The translations under genes were made by a program, and so were the position numbers. From a virus: DNA of 23,773 bases. The notes under the pieces are model-generated. The model was not told the DNA's origin. It did not search any database and saw nothing but the letters and a program-made list of their open reading frames with translations. Shown one piece after another: positions 1-6,237 of the stretch. Every line of letters begins with the position of its first letter. Positions within the stretch are counted from its first letter, which is position 1. Location: IMG/VR virus record IMGVR_UViG_3300033144_005720, positions 1-23,773 of that record. One strand, written 5' to 3'.

Positions 1-276
1 GGCCGCACCGGCAGCATACGCACCACCAATACCTCCTGCAATTGCAGCAAAACCATATTTCAGATATTTACGAAACTTACTTTCAAACTCTTTAATATCT
101 TCTGTGATAGTTAGTCCTATAACATCTTCATATGATAGTTCACCAATGAAGTTACACAAATCAACATGTTCTTTAAATGTAAGTTTATTTTTTAATATCT
201 GACTATCAAAAGCAATGTCAAGCAAATACTTTCTACCAACATCTCTTAAAATATTTCTGTCATCTTGTGTAATCAT
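1..276 (-). CDS. Small virion-region protein, 3' end outside window
   Basis: The gene starts with an ATG at 276, preceded by an AAGGGG-like ribosome binding site, and reads off the left edge after 92 residues. The N-terminal ~60 residues look helical and include a phrase of the type CNFIGELSYEDVIGLTITED. A Gly/Ala-rich hydrophobic stretch follows (residues ~75-92, FAAIAGGIGGAYAAGAA), which could insert in a membrane or pack in a coiled assembly. The helical part resembles the N-terminal halves of the two small proteins at 1749-2024 and 2039-2506 (pattern K-x5-L-x2-FI then a short hydrophobic strand). I therefore read it as a third member of a local family. It lies 11 bases downstream of the gp25-like gene in the same operon. 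Function unknown; a minor virion or tape-measure-associated role is only an inference. Confidence 0.6.
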   Translation of the reverse strand, partial: MITQDDRNILRDVGRKYLLDIAFDSQILKNKLTFKEHVDLCNFIGELSYEDVIGLTITEDIKEFESKFRKYLKYGFAAIAGGIGGAYAAGAA

Positions 277-287
277 TTTATAACCCC

Positions 288-731
288 TTATTGTGAATCT
301 GATGCTTCAAAAAATTTAAAGTATGTAGCTTCATCAATGATAACTTCTAACTGACCAGTTTCTCCTTGGTAATTAACATCTATTGCAACAGAAAAACCTT
401 TTAAGTTTTTGAAAAACGTAACATTTACATTTTCAATATTTGCTCGATCATCATATTTTAATAAAGTCGCTGTAACTTCATCTATAACTTTACTAACAGT
501 TACCTGATCAGCAGGCTCAAAAACCATTTTATATAGATTACTTCCATACTCAGGATCATACTGATAAGTTCTTCTTGGAGTCATTAATATATTATTCCAA
601 GAACTAACAAGAACTTCTATAGATGAAACTCTTTTAAAATCTCCTCTAACACTAACTTTTGAAGTATAATCAGCTAATTTAAAATTTGAGCCAGCAACTG
701 CTTCATTAAATCTATTTAACATATTAGCCAT
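288..731 (-). CDS. Baseplate wedge protein, T4 gp25-like (GpW/gp25 family)
   Basis: This is a 147-residue protein of the GpW/gp25 family, a baseplate wedge component that starts sheath polymerisation in contractile tails. The diagnostic part is the central phrase TPRRTYQYDPEYGSNLYKMV followed by FEPAD. It matches the family pattern of a Pro/Gly turn, PEFGS-L and a downstream acidic loop. The C-terminal half has the expected alternating strand pattern. I start it at the ATG at 731, not at a TTG at 752. The ATG has GAGGAAAG about 8 nt upstream, and its first bases overlap the stop of the upstream frame (724-726), which suggests translational coupling. The position after the gp26-like gene fits T4-like tail modules. 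The family call is firm; an exact one-to-one role with T4 gp25 is assumed from homology. Confidence 0.85.
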   Translation of the reverse strand: MANMLNRFNEAVAGSNFKLADYTSKVSVRGDFKRVSSIEVLVSSWNNILMTPRRTYQYDPEYGSNLYKMVFEPADQVTVSKVIDEVTATLLKYDDRANIENVNVTFFKNLKGFSVAIDVNYQGETGQLEVIIDEATYFKFFEASDSQ

Positions 732-930
732 ATTTTTTACTTTCCTCGTCAAACCTTTTTTGCTTTTCTTCCTCTAACTTAGATTTCCAAGTAAGATAAT
801 CTTTAAATCTCTTAACTGGCATAAGCATAATATCTACATATGATTGTTTACTCATCTCCATACATGCAAAAATGTTCTCAGCAAGACCATCCTTAAAATC
901 TGAAATTTGATTATCCTGAGAACAATGCTC
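724..930 (-). CDS. Frame +1 extension of the gp26-like protein (probable frameshift product)
   Basis: This is a 68-codon open frame that begins inside the end of the gp26-like gene in the +1 frame and ends at TAA 724-726. It reads EHCSQDNQISDFKDGLAEN and continues to a charged helix rich in E, K and R (around LTWKSKLEEEKQKRFDEE). The frame is open for about 23 codons before its first ATG (859-861). Neither that ATG nor the one at 853-855 has a properly spaced ribosome binding site, although nearly all other genes here do. Upstream, the frame is closed by a TAG just before the slippery site. The simplest reading is that it is translated only as a C-terminal extension of the gp26-like protein, like the long form of tail assembly chaperones in other tailed phages. 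Alternatively it is a separate 45-residue protein starting at 861. Confidence 0.65.
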   Translation of the reverse strand, partial: EHCSQDNQISDFKDGLAENIFACMEMSKQSYVDIMLMPVKRFKDYLTWKSKLEEEKQKRFDEESKKYG

Positions 931-1702
931 GAAAAAAGCTTTCCACTAAGTCAATGTCATAATTATCTTGATTGCCACAACTAGTGCAATTACTTTTCAT
1001 CTTTAACTCAACACCATAATCTCCAAACGCCTTTTCATATGTGCGATATATAACACGTTTATCTCTAGCAGGTAATGAAAGATAAGCATCAATAATGTCA
1101 ATTCTATCAGAATAAACGACTGACGATTTTTTATCTTGAACCTCTTGTTCAAATTTATCAATAATAAGAGTTTCTGTTATAAGTTCAATTGTACTTCCAG
1201 GTCTATTTCCCAATTGTGTTATACTTGAGATTTCATCAAATAGAGTTGGTTGCTTAACAGTTACGAAAACACCTTTTGAAACAGGAAGTTCAATTTTTTG
1301 TCTATCTGTTAGAATGTTTTTGTTTGGATAAGAATTAAAATTAAATGTACTTGATGCTTGTATAGTTATAGCATACTCATGAGCACAAGATGTGCATTTT
1401 ACCTGATAGTTTCTTATTTCTTCATATGTAATATGATAAAGACCATATAAAAGAGCATCTCTATCTTTTAATGTTACACTACGAAGAAAAGAGTCAAGAT
1501 CTGTAATACCTTTTGGTTTAGATACCAGAGAGTCAAAAATACAAGTATTTAAGTGCTCAGCAATTTTTGCTGGAGTAACTAAACTTCCTTTTAACTTTTC
1601 TTCCTCTTGTACATTAAGAGTTTTTAAAGTAAACGATTGTTTGGTTTGTGGTGTGATTACTTCATACACCGGGAGTTCTACTGCAAATCCTTTGAATGTC
1701 AT
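911..1702 (-). CDS. T4 gp26-like baseplate hub / tail assembly chaperone-like protein
   Basis: This is a 263-residue protein resembling the T4_baseplate (gp26-like) family. It has an N-terminal strand-rich opening (ELPVYEVITPQTKQSFTLKT), then helices typical of the family (DALLYGLYHITYEEIRNYQV). Two CxxC pairs lie about 130 residues apart (KCTSCAHEY near residue 103 and NCTSCGNQD near 240), which could bind one zinc. It ends in an acidic FF motif (DLVESFFRALFSG). The start at 1702 has a clear AGGAGATATAGAAA leader. In the tail operon it sits between small accessory genes and the gp25-like gene. Its last codons contain a probable +1 frameshift site that would add 68 residues, as seen for tail assembly chaperone pairs. 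Zinc binding and the chaperone role are inferences; the family call is fairly secure. Confidence 0.7.
   Translation of the reverse strand: MTFKGFAVELPVYEVITPQTKQSFTLKTLNVQEEEKLKGSLVTPAKIAEHLNTCIFDSLVSKPKGITDLDSFLRSVTLKDRDALLYGLYHITYEEIRNYQVKCTSCAHEYAITIQASSTFNFNSYPNKNILTDRQKIELPVSKGVFVTVKQPTLFDEISSITQLGNRPGSTIELITETLIIDKFEQEVQDKKSSVVYSDRIDIIDAYLSLPARDKRVIYRTYEKAFGDYGVELKMKSNCTSCGNQDNYDIDLVESFFRALFSG
929..937 (-). other. Candidate +1 programmed ribosomal frameshift site
   Basis: In the zero frame the minus strand reads AGC TTT TTT CGA GCA, five codons before the end of the zero-frame coding sequence. A Phe-tRNA (anticodon GAA) sitting on the second TTT can slip one base forward onto TTC and gain a better wobble pair, while the A site waits on CGA, often a slow codon. 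The shift leads to GAG CAT TGT and the 68-codon extension. A -1 slip would not reach that frame. The logic parallels known +1 sites such as prfB. No experiment supports it here. Confidence 0.55.
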
Positions 1703-1748
1703 TTTCTATATCTCCTTTCTTTCGTTTCTATATTATTATTCTTTTATT

Positions 1749-2024
1749 TTATTGCTTTAAAGTTATAGCAGTTTTAATACCTTTTAAAGCTGCACTAGAA
1801 ATATTGTTTAATAGACTAACATCAAACCTATCATCAATAATCTCACATGATTGTTCATCCAATTTATCTTTAGATACAAGTTCACCATCCATCATTAAAA
1901 CTTTCAATTGATACTCATCAGCTTGCTCAATAAAATTTATAAGTTGAAGTTTTGCTTGTTTTGATATCTTTTTATTCTCTGAAAAAATATATACAAGACC
2001 CAACTTCATTCTATTAATATCCAT
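1749..2024 (-). CDS. Small helical protein, related to neighbour at 2039-2506
   Basis: This 91-residue protein has no family name I recognise. Residues ~10-50 (YIFSENKKISKQAKLQLINF and the following EQADEYQLKVLMMDGEL) align without large gaps to the N-terminus of the gene upstream. They share the pattern S-K-x-A-K-x-Q-hydrophobic, then FIE and QLKV with an acidic turn. The C-terminal 30 residues contain a mildly hydrophobic helix (NNISSAALKGIKTAITL). Translation starts at 2024 with AGGAGGTAGTTAAAAG ahead of it, 14 bases after the upstream gene. Its place between tail tube and gp26-like genes suggests a tail role, possibly derived from a tandem duplication. No enzymatic motif is visible. Confidence 0.7.
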   Translation of the reverse strand: MDINRMKLGLVYIFSENKKISKQAKLQLINFIEQADEYQLKVLMMDGELVSKDKLDEQSCEIIDDRFDVSLLNNISSAALKGIKTAITLKQ

Positions 2025-2038
2025 CTTTTAACTACCTC

Positions 2039-2506
2039 CTAAATAACTCTATCTTTTTGAATCTGTTTTTCAATCTTGTTCATATGTTTAATAAAAGTAT
2101 TTCTACATTTTTTTACATTATTTGTTTGATTACATTTTCCCATTTCCCTCTTTAATGCTGTTAATTTAGCATAACTTGCTTTCAGTTTAAAATCTCGTAT
2201 ACATCTTCTTTTGTCATCCTGCTTTCTTCCAGCACATGCCTTAGCAACATCACTAAAAAATCTATTGTATGCTACCTTTCCAACTGCAAGGCCAGCACCA
2301 ATTACTAATGCAACAGCAATAGGAGCAATTTCTGATATGTTCTCACCCTCACTTTGTATTTTACCTTCAGTAATAAATACTTTTAACTGAGATTCAGATG
2401 CATCATTCTCAATGAAACGAAGCATCTGAATTTTAGCATATTTTGAAAAGTGAGATTCATCAATAATATATGCAGCGATAACTTTAAGATAAGATTTTTG
2501 TAACAT
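2039..2506 (-). CDS. Small tail-region protein with Gly-rich hydrophobic helix and Cys-containing basic tail
   Basis: This 155-residue protein has three parts. An N-terminal helical part (~1-55) is shared with the 1749-2024 gene and more distantly with the partial gene at 1-276. A single hydrophobic Gly/Ala helix (~60-80, IAPIAVALVIGAGLAVGKVA) follows. The last ~75 residues are very basic, with four cysteines spaced in pairs (KACAGRKQDDKRRCIRD and GKCNQTNNVKKCRNTFIKHM). The paired cysteines in helices suggest disulphides between antiparallel helices. That would fit a virion protein exposed outside the cytoplasm or delivered with DNA. It lies directly downstream of the tail tube gene (14 bases) with a reasonable GAGGTAAAACCA leader. 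Function unknown; a membrane-active injection role is only a guess. Confidence 0.65.
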   Translation of the reverse strand: MLQKSYLKVIAAYIIDESHFSKYAKIQMLRFIENDASESQLKVFITEGKIQSEGENISEIAPIAVALVIGAGLAVGKVAYNRFFSDVAKACAGRKQDDKRRCIRDFKLKASYAKLTALKREMGKCNQTNNVKKCRNTFIKHMNKIEKQIQKDRVI

Positions 2507-2520
2507 TGGTTTTACCTCAA

Positions 2521-3270
2521 TTATGTTCGTGGACCCTCTCCACCAGCTGATATAACGCTTTTATAACCATCAATAACTTGTGCTTGTTTAGCAAATGAAG
2601 CAGCAAATTTAGAACATTTTTCCAATACCCAAGGTTCATGCCATGCGTAATCTACATTGAATTCGATCTCAAGATCTAATCTACCAACTGTTTCAACATC
2701 ACTTGTAAATAAATCTTGTGGATCTTTTCCTGGAAATACACCATCATAACATGCATAATATTCTACCGTTCTAGCATCAGGCGCTGTAGTCCAGTAATAC
2801 ATAAGACCGGCATAAGTTTTCTTTGTATATCCTTCGCCTTCTGTTCCATCTACTAATTCAGTAATACCAGTTCTATAATCTCTTATCATTTTAACCCAAG
2901 AATGCATAATATCAAGAATTGGGGTTTTATTGAATTCTAAGAATTTTACAGATACAGTATTTCCATAGTCGATGTTTCCCGGCACAGCCCATTTTACTCC
3001 ACCAAGTCCAGTATACTCAATTTTATTTAGAGTTCCACCTGGGGGTGTAACCGATAGACAGGATGCAGCAAGTACTGCTTGTATTTCTCCAATGTTTGCT
3101 AAACCACTAATCCCTTGTCTAGTATAAGTTAATAAACCAGCTGGCATTTTATCAAACCAAATGAAATGATAACCTGTAGTGTAAGGGTCTGCAACCCCTG
3201 CATTTGTTCCACCAAACTTTCTTGTTAAAATATTTTGTCCAAGTTCGGAAAATGAATATCTCATACCCAT
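2521..3270 (-). CDS. Tail tube protein (T4 gp19-like)
   Basis: This 249-residue protein forms the inner tail tube in contractile tails. The supporting features are the N-terminal phrase GYHFIWFDKMPAGLL and the central strand-helix block (VSVKFLEFNKTPILDIMHSW followed by VKMIRDYRTGI), both typical of gp19-type tube proteins in large myophages. The late strands include RLDLEIEFNVDYAW. At 249 residues it is longer than T4 gp19 (163 residues), consistent with loop insertions on the tube exterior. ATG at 3270 is preceded by AGAGGAGACAAAACA. It lies downstream of the HAD gene. In the canonical order it would follow the sheath at 7343-9295, but the plus-strand cassette and the HAD gene now separate the two. 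Confidence 0.8.
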   Translation of the reverse strand: MGMRYSFSELGQNILTRKFGGTNAGVADPYTTGYHFIWFDKMPAGLLTYTRQGISGLANIGEIQAVLAASCLSVTPPGGTLNKIEYTGLGGVKWAVPGNIDYGNTVSVKFLEFNKTPILDIMHSWVKMIRDYRTGITELVDGTEGEGYTKKTYAGLMYYWTTAPDARTVEYYACYDGVFPGKDPQDLFTSDVETVGRLDLEIEFNVDYAWHEPWVLEKCSKFAASFAKQAQVIDGYKSVISAGGEGPRT

Positions 3271-3299
3271 TGTTTTGTCTCCTCTTAGTTACTTAGTAT

Positions 3300-3881
3300 T
3301 TAAGCAACTTTATACTTAATGCGTTTCTTTATAACCTTTAAAACACTTTTCCAATTACCATTATAAATACTAATAGCTTTATCATCAATATAAAAATCTG
3401 CTGCAAGTTTCTCAGCAGTAATCCGATCAAAATAAATACCTTTATCTTTTAACCACTTACCAACGTTCTTTATTTGATCTTTATGATCACCTCCAAGTTC
3501 ATCAGCATTTTGTTTTGATGCTCTTGTAGTAAATATAACTATTTCATAACCATTTCGTTTTAACCAATCAATGACTTCTTTTGCACCATCAAATGCATTG
3601 TCATAAATTGCACCATCTTTATATCCTTTGGAATATCTATGAATTGTTCCATCAAGATCAATCATTGCTCTTTTTGGAATTTGTTCATCTTTACCCTCAG
3701 GATAAAGGGTTCTTATAATTTGTCTTTTCTTCTTTTTTTGACTTTTGGGAAACGAGTCGATTGCAAACGTACCAACAGACTCATTATCTTCAACTTCCTC
3801 TAAAATTTTATCTATATAGTTCATTATATTACCAGAGGCCAATTTTATATTTTGTTCTAAACTCGCTAAGACATTGTTCAT
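3300..3881 (-). CDS. HAD-superfamily phosphatase
   Basis: This is a 193-residue HAD hydrolase, expected to remove phosphate through an aspartyl intermediate with Mg2+. Motif I is MIDLDGT (D75, D77), motif II is IFTTRA (T118 or T119), the motif III lysine is probably K158 (AEKLAADFYIDDKA), and motif IV is D166/D167. The cap is very short, as in 5'-nucleotidase or polynucleotide 3'-phosphatase-like members. The substrate cannot be told from sequence. About 70 residues of charged, low-complexity sequence precede motif I. The start is uncertain. The ATG at 3881 has no ribosome binding site and lies 3 nt from a TATAAT-like box. An ATG at 3824 (residue 20) lies 19 nt after a shared promoter-like element, and I consider it an equal candidate. 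A phosphatase among tail genes is unlikely to be structural; phage nucleotide or RNA-end metabolism is possible. Confidence 0.75.
   Translation of the reverse strand: MNNVLASLEQNIKLASGNIMNYIDKILEEVEDNESVGTFAIDSFPKSQKKKKRQIIRTLYPEGKDEQIPKRAMIDLDGTIHRYSKGYKDGAIYDNAFDGAKEVIDWLKRNGYEIVIFTTRASKQNADELGGDHKDQIKNVGKWLKDKGIYFDRITAEKLAADFYIDDKAISIYNGNWKSVLKVIKKRIKYKVA
3844..3858 (-). promoter_or_regulatory. Promoter-like element AGAACAAAATATAAA, copy 1
   Basis: On the minus strand this reads AGAACAAAATATAAA, identical over 15 bases to 10128-10142 and one base off 12700-12714. It lies within the first codons of the HAD gene as annotated from 3881, or 19 nt upstream of the alternative HAD start at 3824. 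The TATAAA end could serve as a -10 box. Chance is possible in AT-rich DNA, but the other copies all precede minus-strand genes. Confidence 0.4.
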
Positions 3882-3896
3882 GAATTATACCATTAT

Positions 3897-3927
3897 CTAT
3901 ATATATTAATAAATGAAGAATAAACTT
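3897..3927 (+). promoter_or_regulatory. Shared plus-strand promoter element ahead of accessory cassette
   Basis: This begins CTATATATATTAATAAATGA and continues AGAATAAACTT. The same string, with one substitution and two single-base gaps, lies at 11213-11245 ahead of the prepilin gene. It ends 23 nt before the first cassette ATG and just upstream of a strong AAAGGAGG ribosome binding site. Conservation between two non-homologous genes argues for a promoter or operator. The polymerase or sigma factor that reads it is unknown. Confidence 0.6.
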
Positions 3928-3950
3928 TTTGTGAAAGGAGGATTTGTATA

Positions 3951-4343
3951 ATGTCAAAAAATAGCGGTGGAGGAATAGGGATAGGAACTATTATTATTGT
4001 ATGTGTTATCGGGTATAATCTATTTTTTAGTGACGATGATAAAGATACAGATGTAAAAGAAATTGATGTTGAAGTCCAAGACCAATACATTTCAGATGAA
4101 ACGAAAGAGGAAGTTAAAGAGACCGTGCGTGAAGCTATCACCTCAGCTAAAAAAGCTATAAAAGAAATGAAAGAGAAAGTTAAAAAAGAACTAAATAAAA
4201 AGGAAGAAGGTGAGAAAATTGACGAGACACAAGATAAGCAATCGCCAAAAAAAGAAGTTGTTAAAAGGCGAGAAGAAAAAATGGAAACTCTCAGACCTCT
4301 GGAAGAAGATAAACCAGAAGAAAAGGAGTTCAAACGATTATGA
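3951..4343 (+). CDS. Membrane-anchored, highly charged coiled-coil protein
   Basis: This 130-residue protein opens the plus-strand cassette. Residues ~7-25 form one transmembrane helix (GGGIGIGTIIIVCVIGYNLF), followed by an acidic linker (DDDKDTDVKEIDVEVQD). A long Lys/Glu-rich helix then runs from about 45 to 110, probably a coiled coil, with a charged, disordered end. The orientation is probably N-out with the charged domain in the cytoplasm, or the reverse; sequence alone does not settle it. The AAAGGAGG leader is strong. Its stop overlaps the start of the radical SAM gene (ATGA at 4340-4343), so the two are translationally coupled and probably made together. A scaffold or membrane tether for the next gene product is an inference. 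No family recognised. Confidence 0.75.
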   Translation: MSKNSGGGIGIGTIIIVCVIGYNLFFSDDDKDTDVKEIDVEVQDQYISDETKEEVKETVREAITSAKKAIKEMKEKVKKELNKKEEGEKIDETQDKQSPKKEVVKRREEKMETLRPLEEDKPEEKEFKRL

Positions 4344-5350
4344 TAAAACCGAAATTCAATAAGTTTTTTGGTAACTCTGACTACGAACTATTTTTTGACA
4401 CAACAAATGGTATTGAAGTAATGCGAGGAACTAAGGGGAAAGAAGATCCATTCTCTTTATATCTTCCTTCGTTGATAGATGTCGGAGTTATGGGACATTG
4501 TAAACATAAATGCGAATTCTGTTATCAAGGACATTCAAACAAACCCAATATGAAGATCGAAGATTTTAAATCAATTATAGACCAAGTTAAACATCACACC
4601 AATCAGGTGGCGTTGGGCGGTAGGGGTGATCCGAATCAACATGAGAACTTTGAAGAAATAATCTCATATGCTCGTAAGAATGGAGTTGTCCCAAACTACA
4701 CAACAAGCGGTATTGATTTAACAGACAAACAAATCGAAATATCAAAAATGTGTGGTGCAGTTGCAGTTAGTGATTATGGAAAATCTTATACATATAAAGC
4801 TCTAAGAGATCTAATGGATGCCGGAGTAAAAACTAACATTCATTTAATGTTTACTGACACCTCGTATTTTAAATCACTTATAATTCTATATGGACATAAT
4901 CCTTGGAAACCCAGAGATAATGAAAGTCTTGTAGACATTGACAGATTAAATGCTGTAATATTTTTATTATTTAAACCAGCTGGTGCAGGAGCTAATCTTA
5001 AGTGGAGACCCAGTATGTATCAATTTTCAACTTTTGCAGAACTTGTATTCAAAACAAAATCTAAGTTTAAAATTGGAATGGATAGTTGTTTGGTCAATCA
5101 TGTCTTAAGTTATGTTGAACCAGATAAACTTCAAAAGATGTCAATTGATACATGTGAAGGTGCAAGAATGTCAGCATACATCACTCCCGATATGAAAATG
5201 ATGCCTTGTAGCTTTGCAGAGTCGAGTATATGGGCCGTTCCAATAAAAGGTGATAAAGACATTGACTATATCTGGAATCGTTCAATGAACTTCAAATCAT
5301 TTAGAAAAATATTAAAGAGTAATCAAAAATCTTGTCCATTGGAACTATGA
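4340..5350 (+). CDS. Radical SAM enzyme with SPASM-like C-terminal cysteines
   Basis: This is a 336-residue radical SAM protein. The cluster motif is CKHKCEFC (C54, C58, C61; CX3CX2C) in GVMGHCKHKCEFCYQGHS, which would ligate a 4Fe-4S cluster that cleaves S-adenosylmethionine. A TIM-barrel-like series follows: ALGGRGDPNQHENF (~91-104, GGE-type position), NYTTSGI and TNIHLMF. Four further cysteines (C250, C272, C290, C332) lie in the C-terminal third. C272 and C290 frame CEGARMSAYITPDMKMMPC, the usual look of a SPASM/twitch auxiliary-cluster domain. Such enzymes commonly modify peptides or proteins. The chain ends four residues after C332, so the last cysteine-rich segment is short for a SPASM domain. 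It is coupled to the upstream membrane-anchor gene and followed after 12 nt by the four-TM gene. The fold is certain to me; the substrate is unknown. Confidence 0.88.
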   Translation: MIKPKFNKFFGNSDYELFFDTTNGIEVMRGTKGKEDPFSLYLPSLIDVGVMGHCKHKCEFCYQGHSNKPNMKIEDFKSIIDQVKHHTNQVALGGRGDPNQHENFEEIISYARKNGVVPNYTTSGIDLTDKQIEISKMCGAVAVSDYGKSYTYKALRDLMDAGVKTNIHLMFTDTSYFKSLIILYGHNPWKPRDNESLVDIDRLNAVIFLLFKPAGAGANLKWRPSMYQFSTFAELVFKTKSKFKIGMDSCLVNHVLSYVEPDKLQKMSIDTCEGARMSAYITPDMKMMPCSFAESSIWAVPIKGDKDIDYIWNRSMNFKSFRKILKSNQKSCPLEL

Positions 5351-5362
5351 AAGGAGACAATA

Positions 5363-5737
5363 ATGCAACATCAAAATACTATAAAAGAAGAAATAAAACA
5401 ATATAACCTACAAAATTATATTGAAATTTTTATCTTTAATGTGATGATTGTCCTTGCAATAATTGGATATAGGGGAGAAGTATGGGCTGCAATAATTTAC
5501 ATGTGTGCAGTACTTATGTTTATGCTTACTTTCATATTCACTATATTAATAATGAAGTGGAAAGTTGATCCATCAGCTATTTATTTCTCTATATACTTTC
5601 TACATCTTCTATTATGTGTAGCATTTGGATGGTGGGGGTTGACTGCATGTTGGTTTATCATACTAGTTTACGCAGGGATAGGAATGGATCGTTGTCTAAA
5701 AAGTATGGAGGCAAAAAAAGATGAAAATAAAAACTGA
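5363..5737 (+). CDS. Four-helix integral membrane protein
   Basis: This 124-residue protein has four predicted transmembrane helices: about residues 20-36 (IEIFIFNVMIVLAIIGY), 42-65 (AIIYMCAVLMFMLTFIFTIL), 73-92 (IYFSIYFLHLLLCVAFGWWG) and 93-108 (TACWFIILVYAGIGMD). It has an amphipathic N-terminus and a short Lys-rich cytoplasmic tail (KSMEAKKDENKN). AAAGGAGACAATA lies just ahead of the ATG. It overlaps the next gene by 17 nt. I do not recognise a family. It does not look like a classical holin in length or charge pattern, and it sits away from the lysis-type genes. In context it may be a membrane partner of the radical SAM enzyme or of its modified product; this is inference. Confidence 0.75.
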   Translation: MQHQNTIKEEIKQYNLQNYIEIFIFNVMIVLAIIGYRGEVWAAIIYMCAVLMFMLTFIFTILIMKWKVDPSAIYFSIYFLHLLLCVAFGWWGLTACWFIILVYAGIGMDRCLKSMEAKKDENKN

Positions 5738-6227
5738 CTTTGTAACCAATTCTAGTTCTTCATCATTCATTGTAATTTGGCCTTGTAAGATTACCAAAAC
5801 TGAAGATCTACAACCATACATATCCAGACCTGATTTTGCTAGAATTATTTTTAACGATGCAATGAATCAAAGACCCAAAAAAGTTAGTCTAAGATGTATA
5901 CCTAAAATGGTCGAAGAAATTACAAGCGGTTATATTGATGATATTCAAAGTCTTTGGGATTATGAAAAAGAATTCTGTATAAGAGAAGGGATATCAAAAG
6001 ATGACCTTTGGCGTAATCGAGCATGGCAGGAATTATGCCAAGAAGAAGGAGAAATTAACCAAAATAAACAGGCAAGAGAAAAAGTTAAGAAGTTTATCGA
6101 ACCATATAAGGATAAAGGATATGTCTACTATTTTAGCTACGCTGATGAAGATGGTGGAATCTTTTCTGAACTCGAACACAAAAATGACTGGGGCGAACTC
6201 CCGTATATCAGAATTAGCCACCACTAA
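5721..6227 (+). CDS. Protein with N-terminal FVTNSSSSSFIV motif
   Basis: This 168-residue protein starts MKIKTDFVTNSSSSSFIV, a short Lys-rich opening followed by an Asn, five serines and Phe. I remember this N-terminal signature on otherwise dissimilar phage and bacterial hypothetical proteins, but I know of no established function. The middle is a charged helical region with three scattered cysteines (C22, C57, C77 region). The C-terminus has a second conserved-looking block: YFSYADEDGG, then LEHKNDWGELPYIRISHH. The start at 5721 overlaps the four-TM gene by 17 nt and has GGAGG 9 nt upstream. The gene ends 10 nt before the next start. Being in the operon of a SPASM-like radical SAM enzyme makes it a candidate substrate. 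That link is inferred and untested. Confidence 0.75.
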   Translation: MKIKTDFVTNSSSSSFIVIWPCKITKTEDLQPYISRPDFARIIFNDAMNQRPKKVSLRCIPKMVEEITSGYIDDIQSLWDYEKEFCIREGISKDDLWRNRAWQELCQEEGEINQNKQAREKVKKFIEPYKDKGYVYYFSYADEDGGIFSELEHKNDWGELPYIRISHH

Positions 6228-6237
6228 AGAGGATAAT

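Noticed and set aside
732-752. TTG start for the gp25-like gene, adding seven residues
   Set aside because: ATG 731 has a well-spaced GAGGAAAG and couples to the upstream stop; the extra residues overlap the +1 frame coding region.
1914-1921. CTGATGAG on the minus strand, the core of hammerhead ribozymes
   Set aside because: The second conserved part (CGAAA after a closed stem) is missing and the site is inside a coding region.
3893-4333. Open frame of 146 codons on the minus strand, Ser/Phe-rich
   Set aside because: It is antisense to the K/E-rich membrane-anchored gene. Its composition is what the complement of GAA/AAA codons gives, and it lacks a ribosome binding site.
5363-5737. Four-TM cassette protein as a holin
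   Set aside because: It is in the accessory cassette, far from the lysis-type genes, and a better holin candidate exists at 17170-17835.
6001-6237. Upstream extension of the 6238-6768 gene
   Set aside because: It overlaps the NSSSSSF gene in another frame, while ATG 6238 has its own GAGG.
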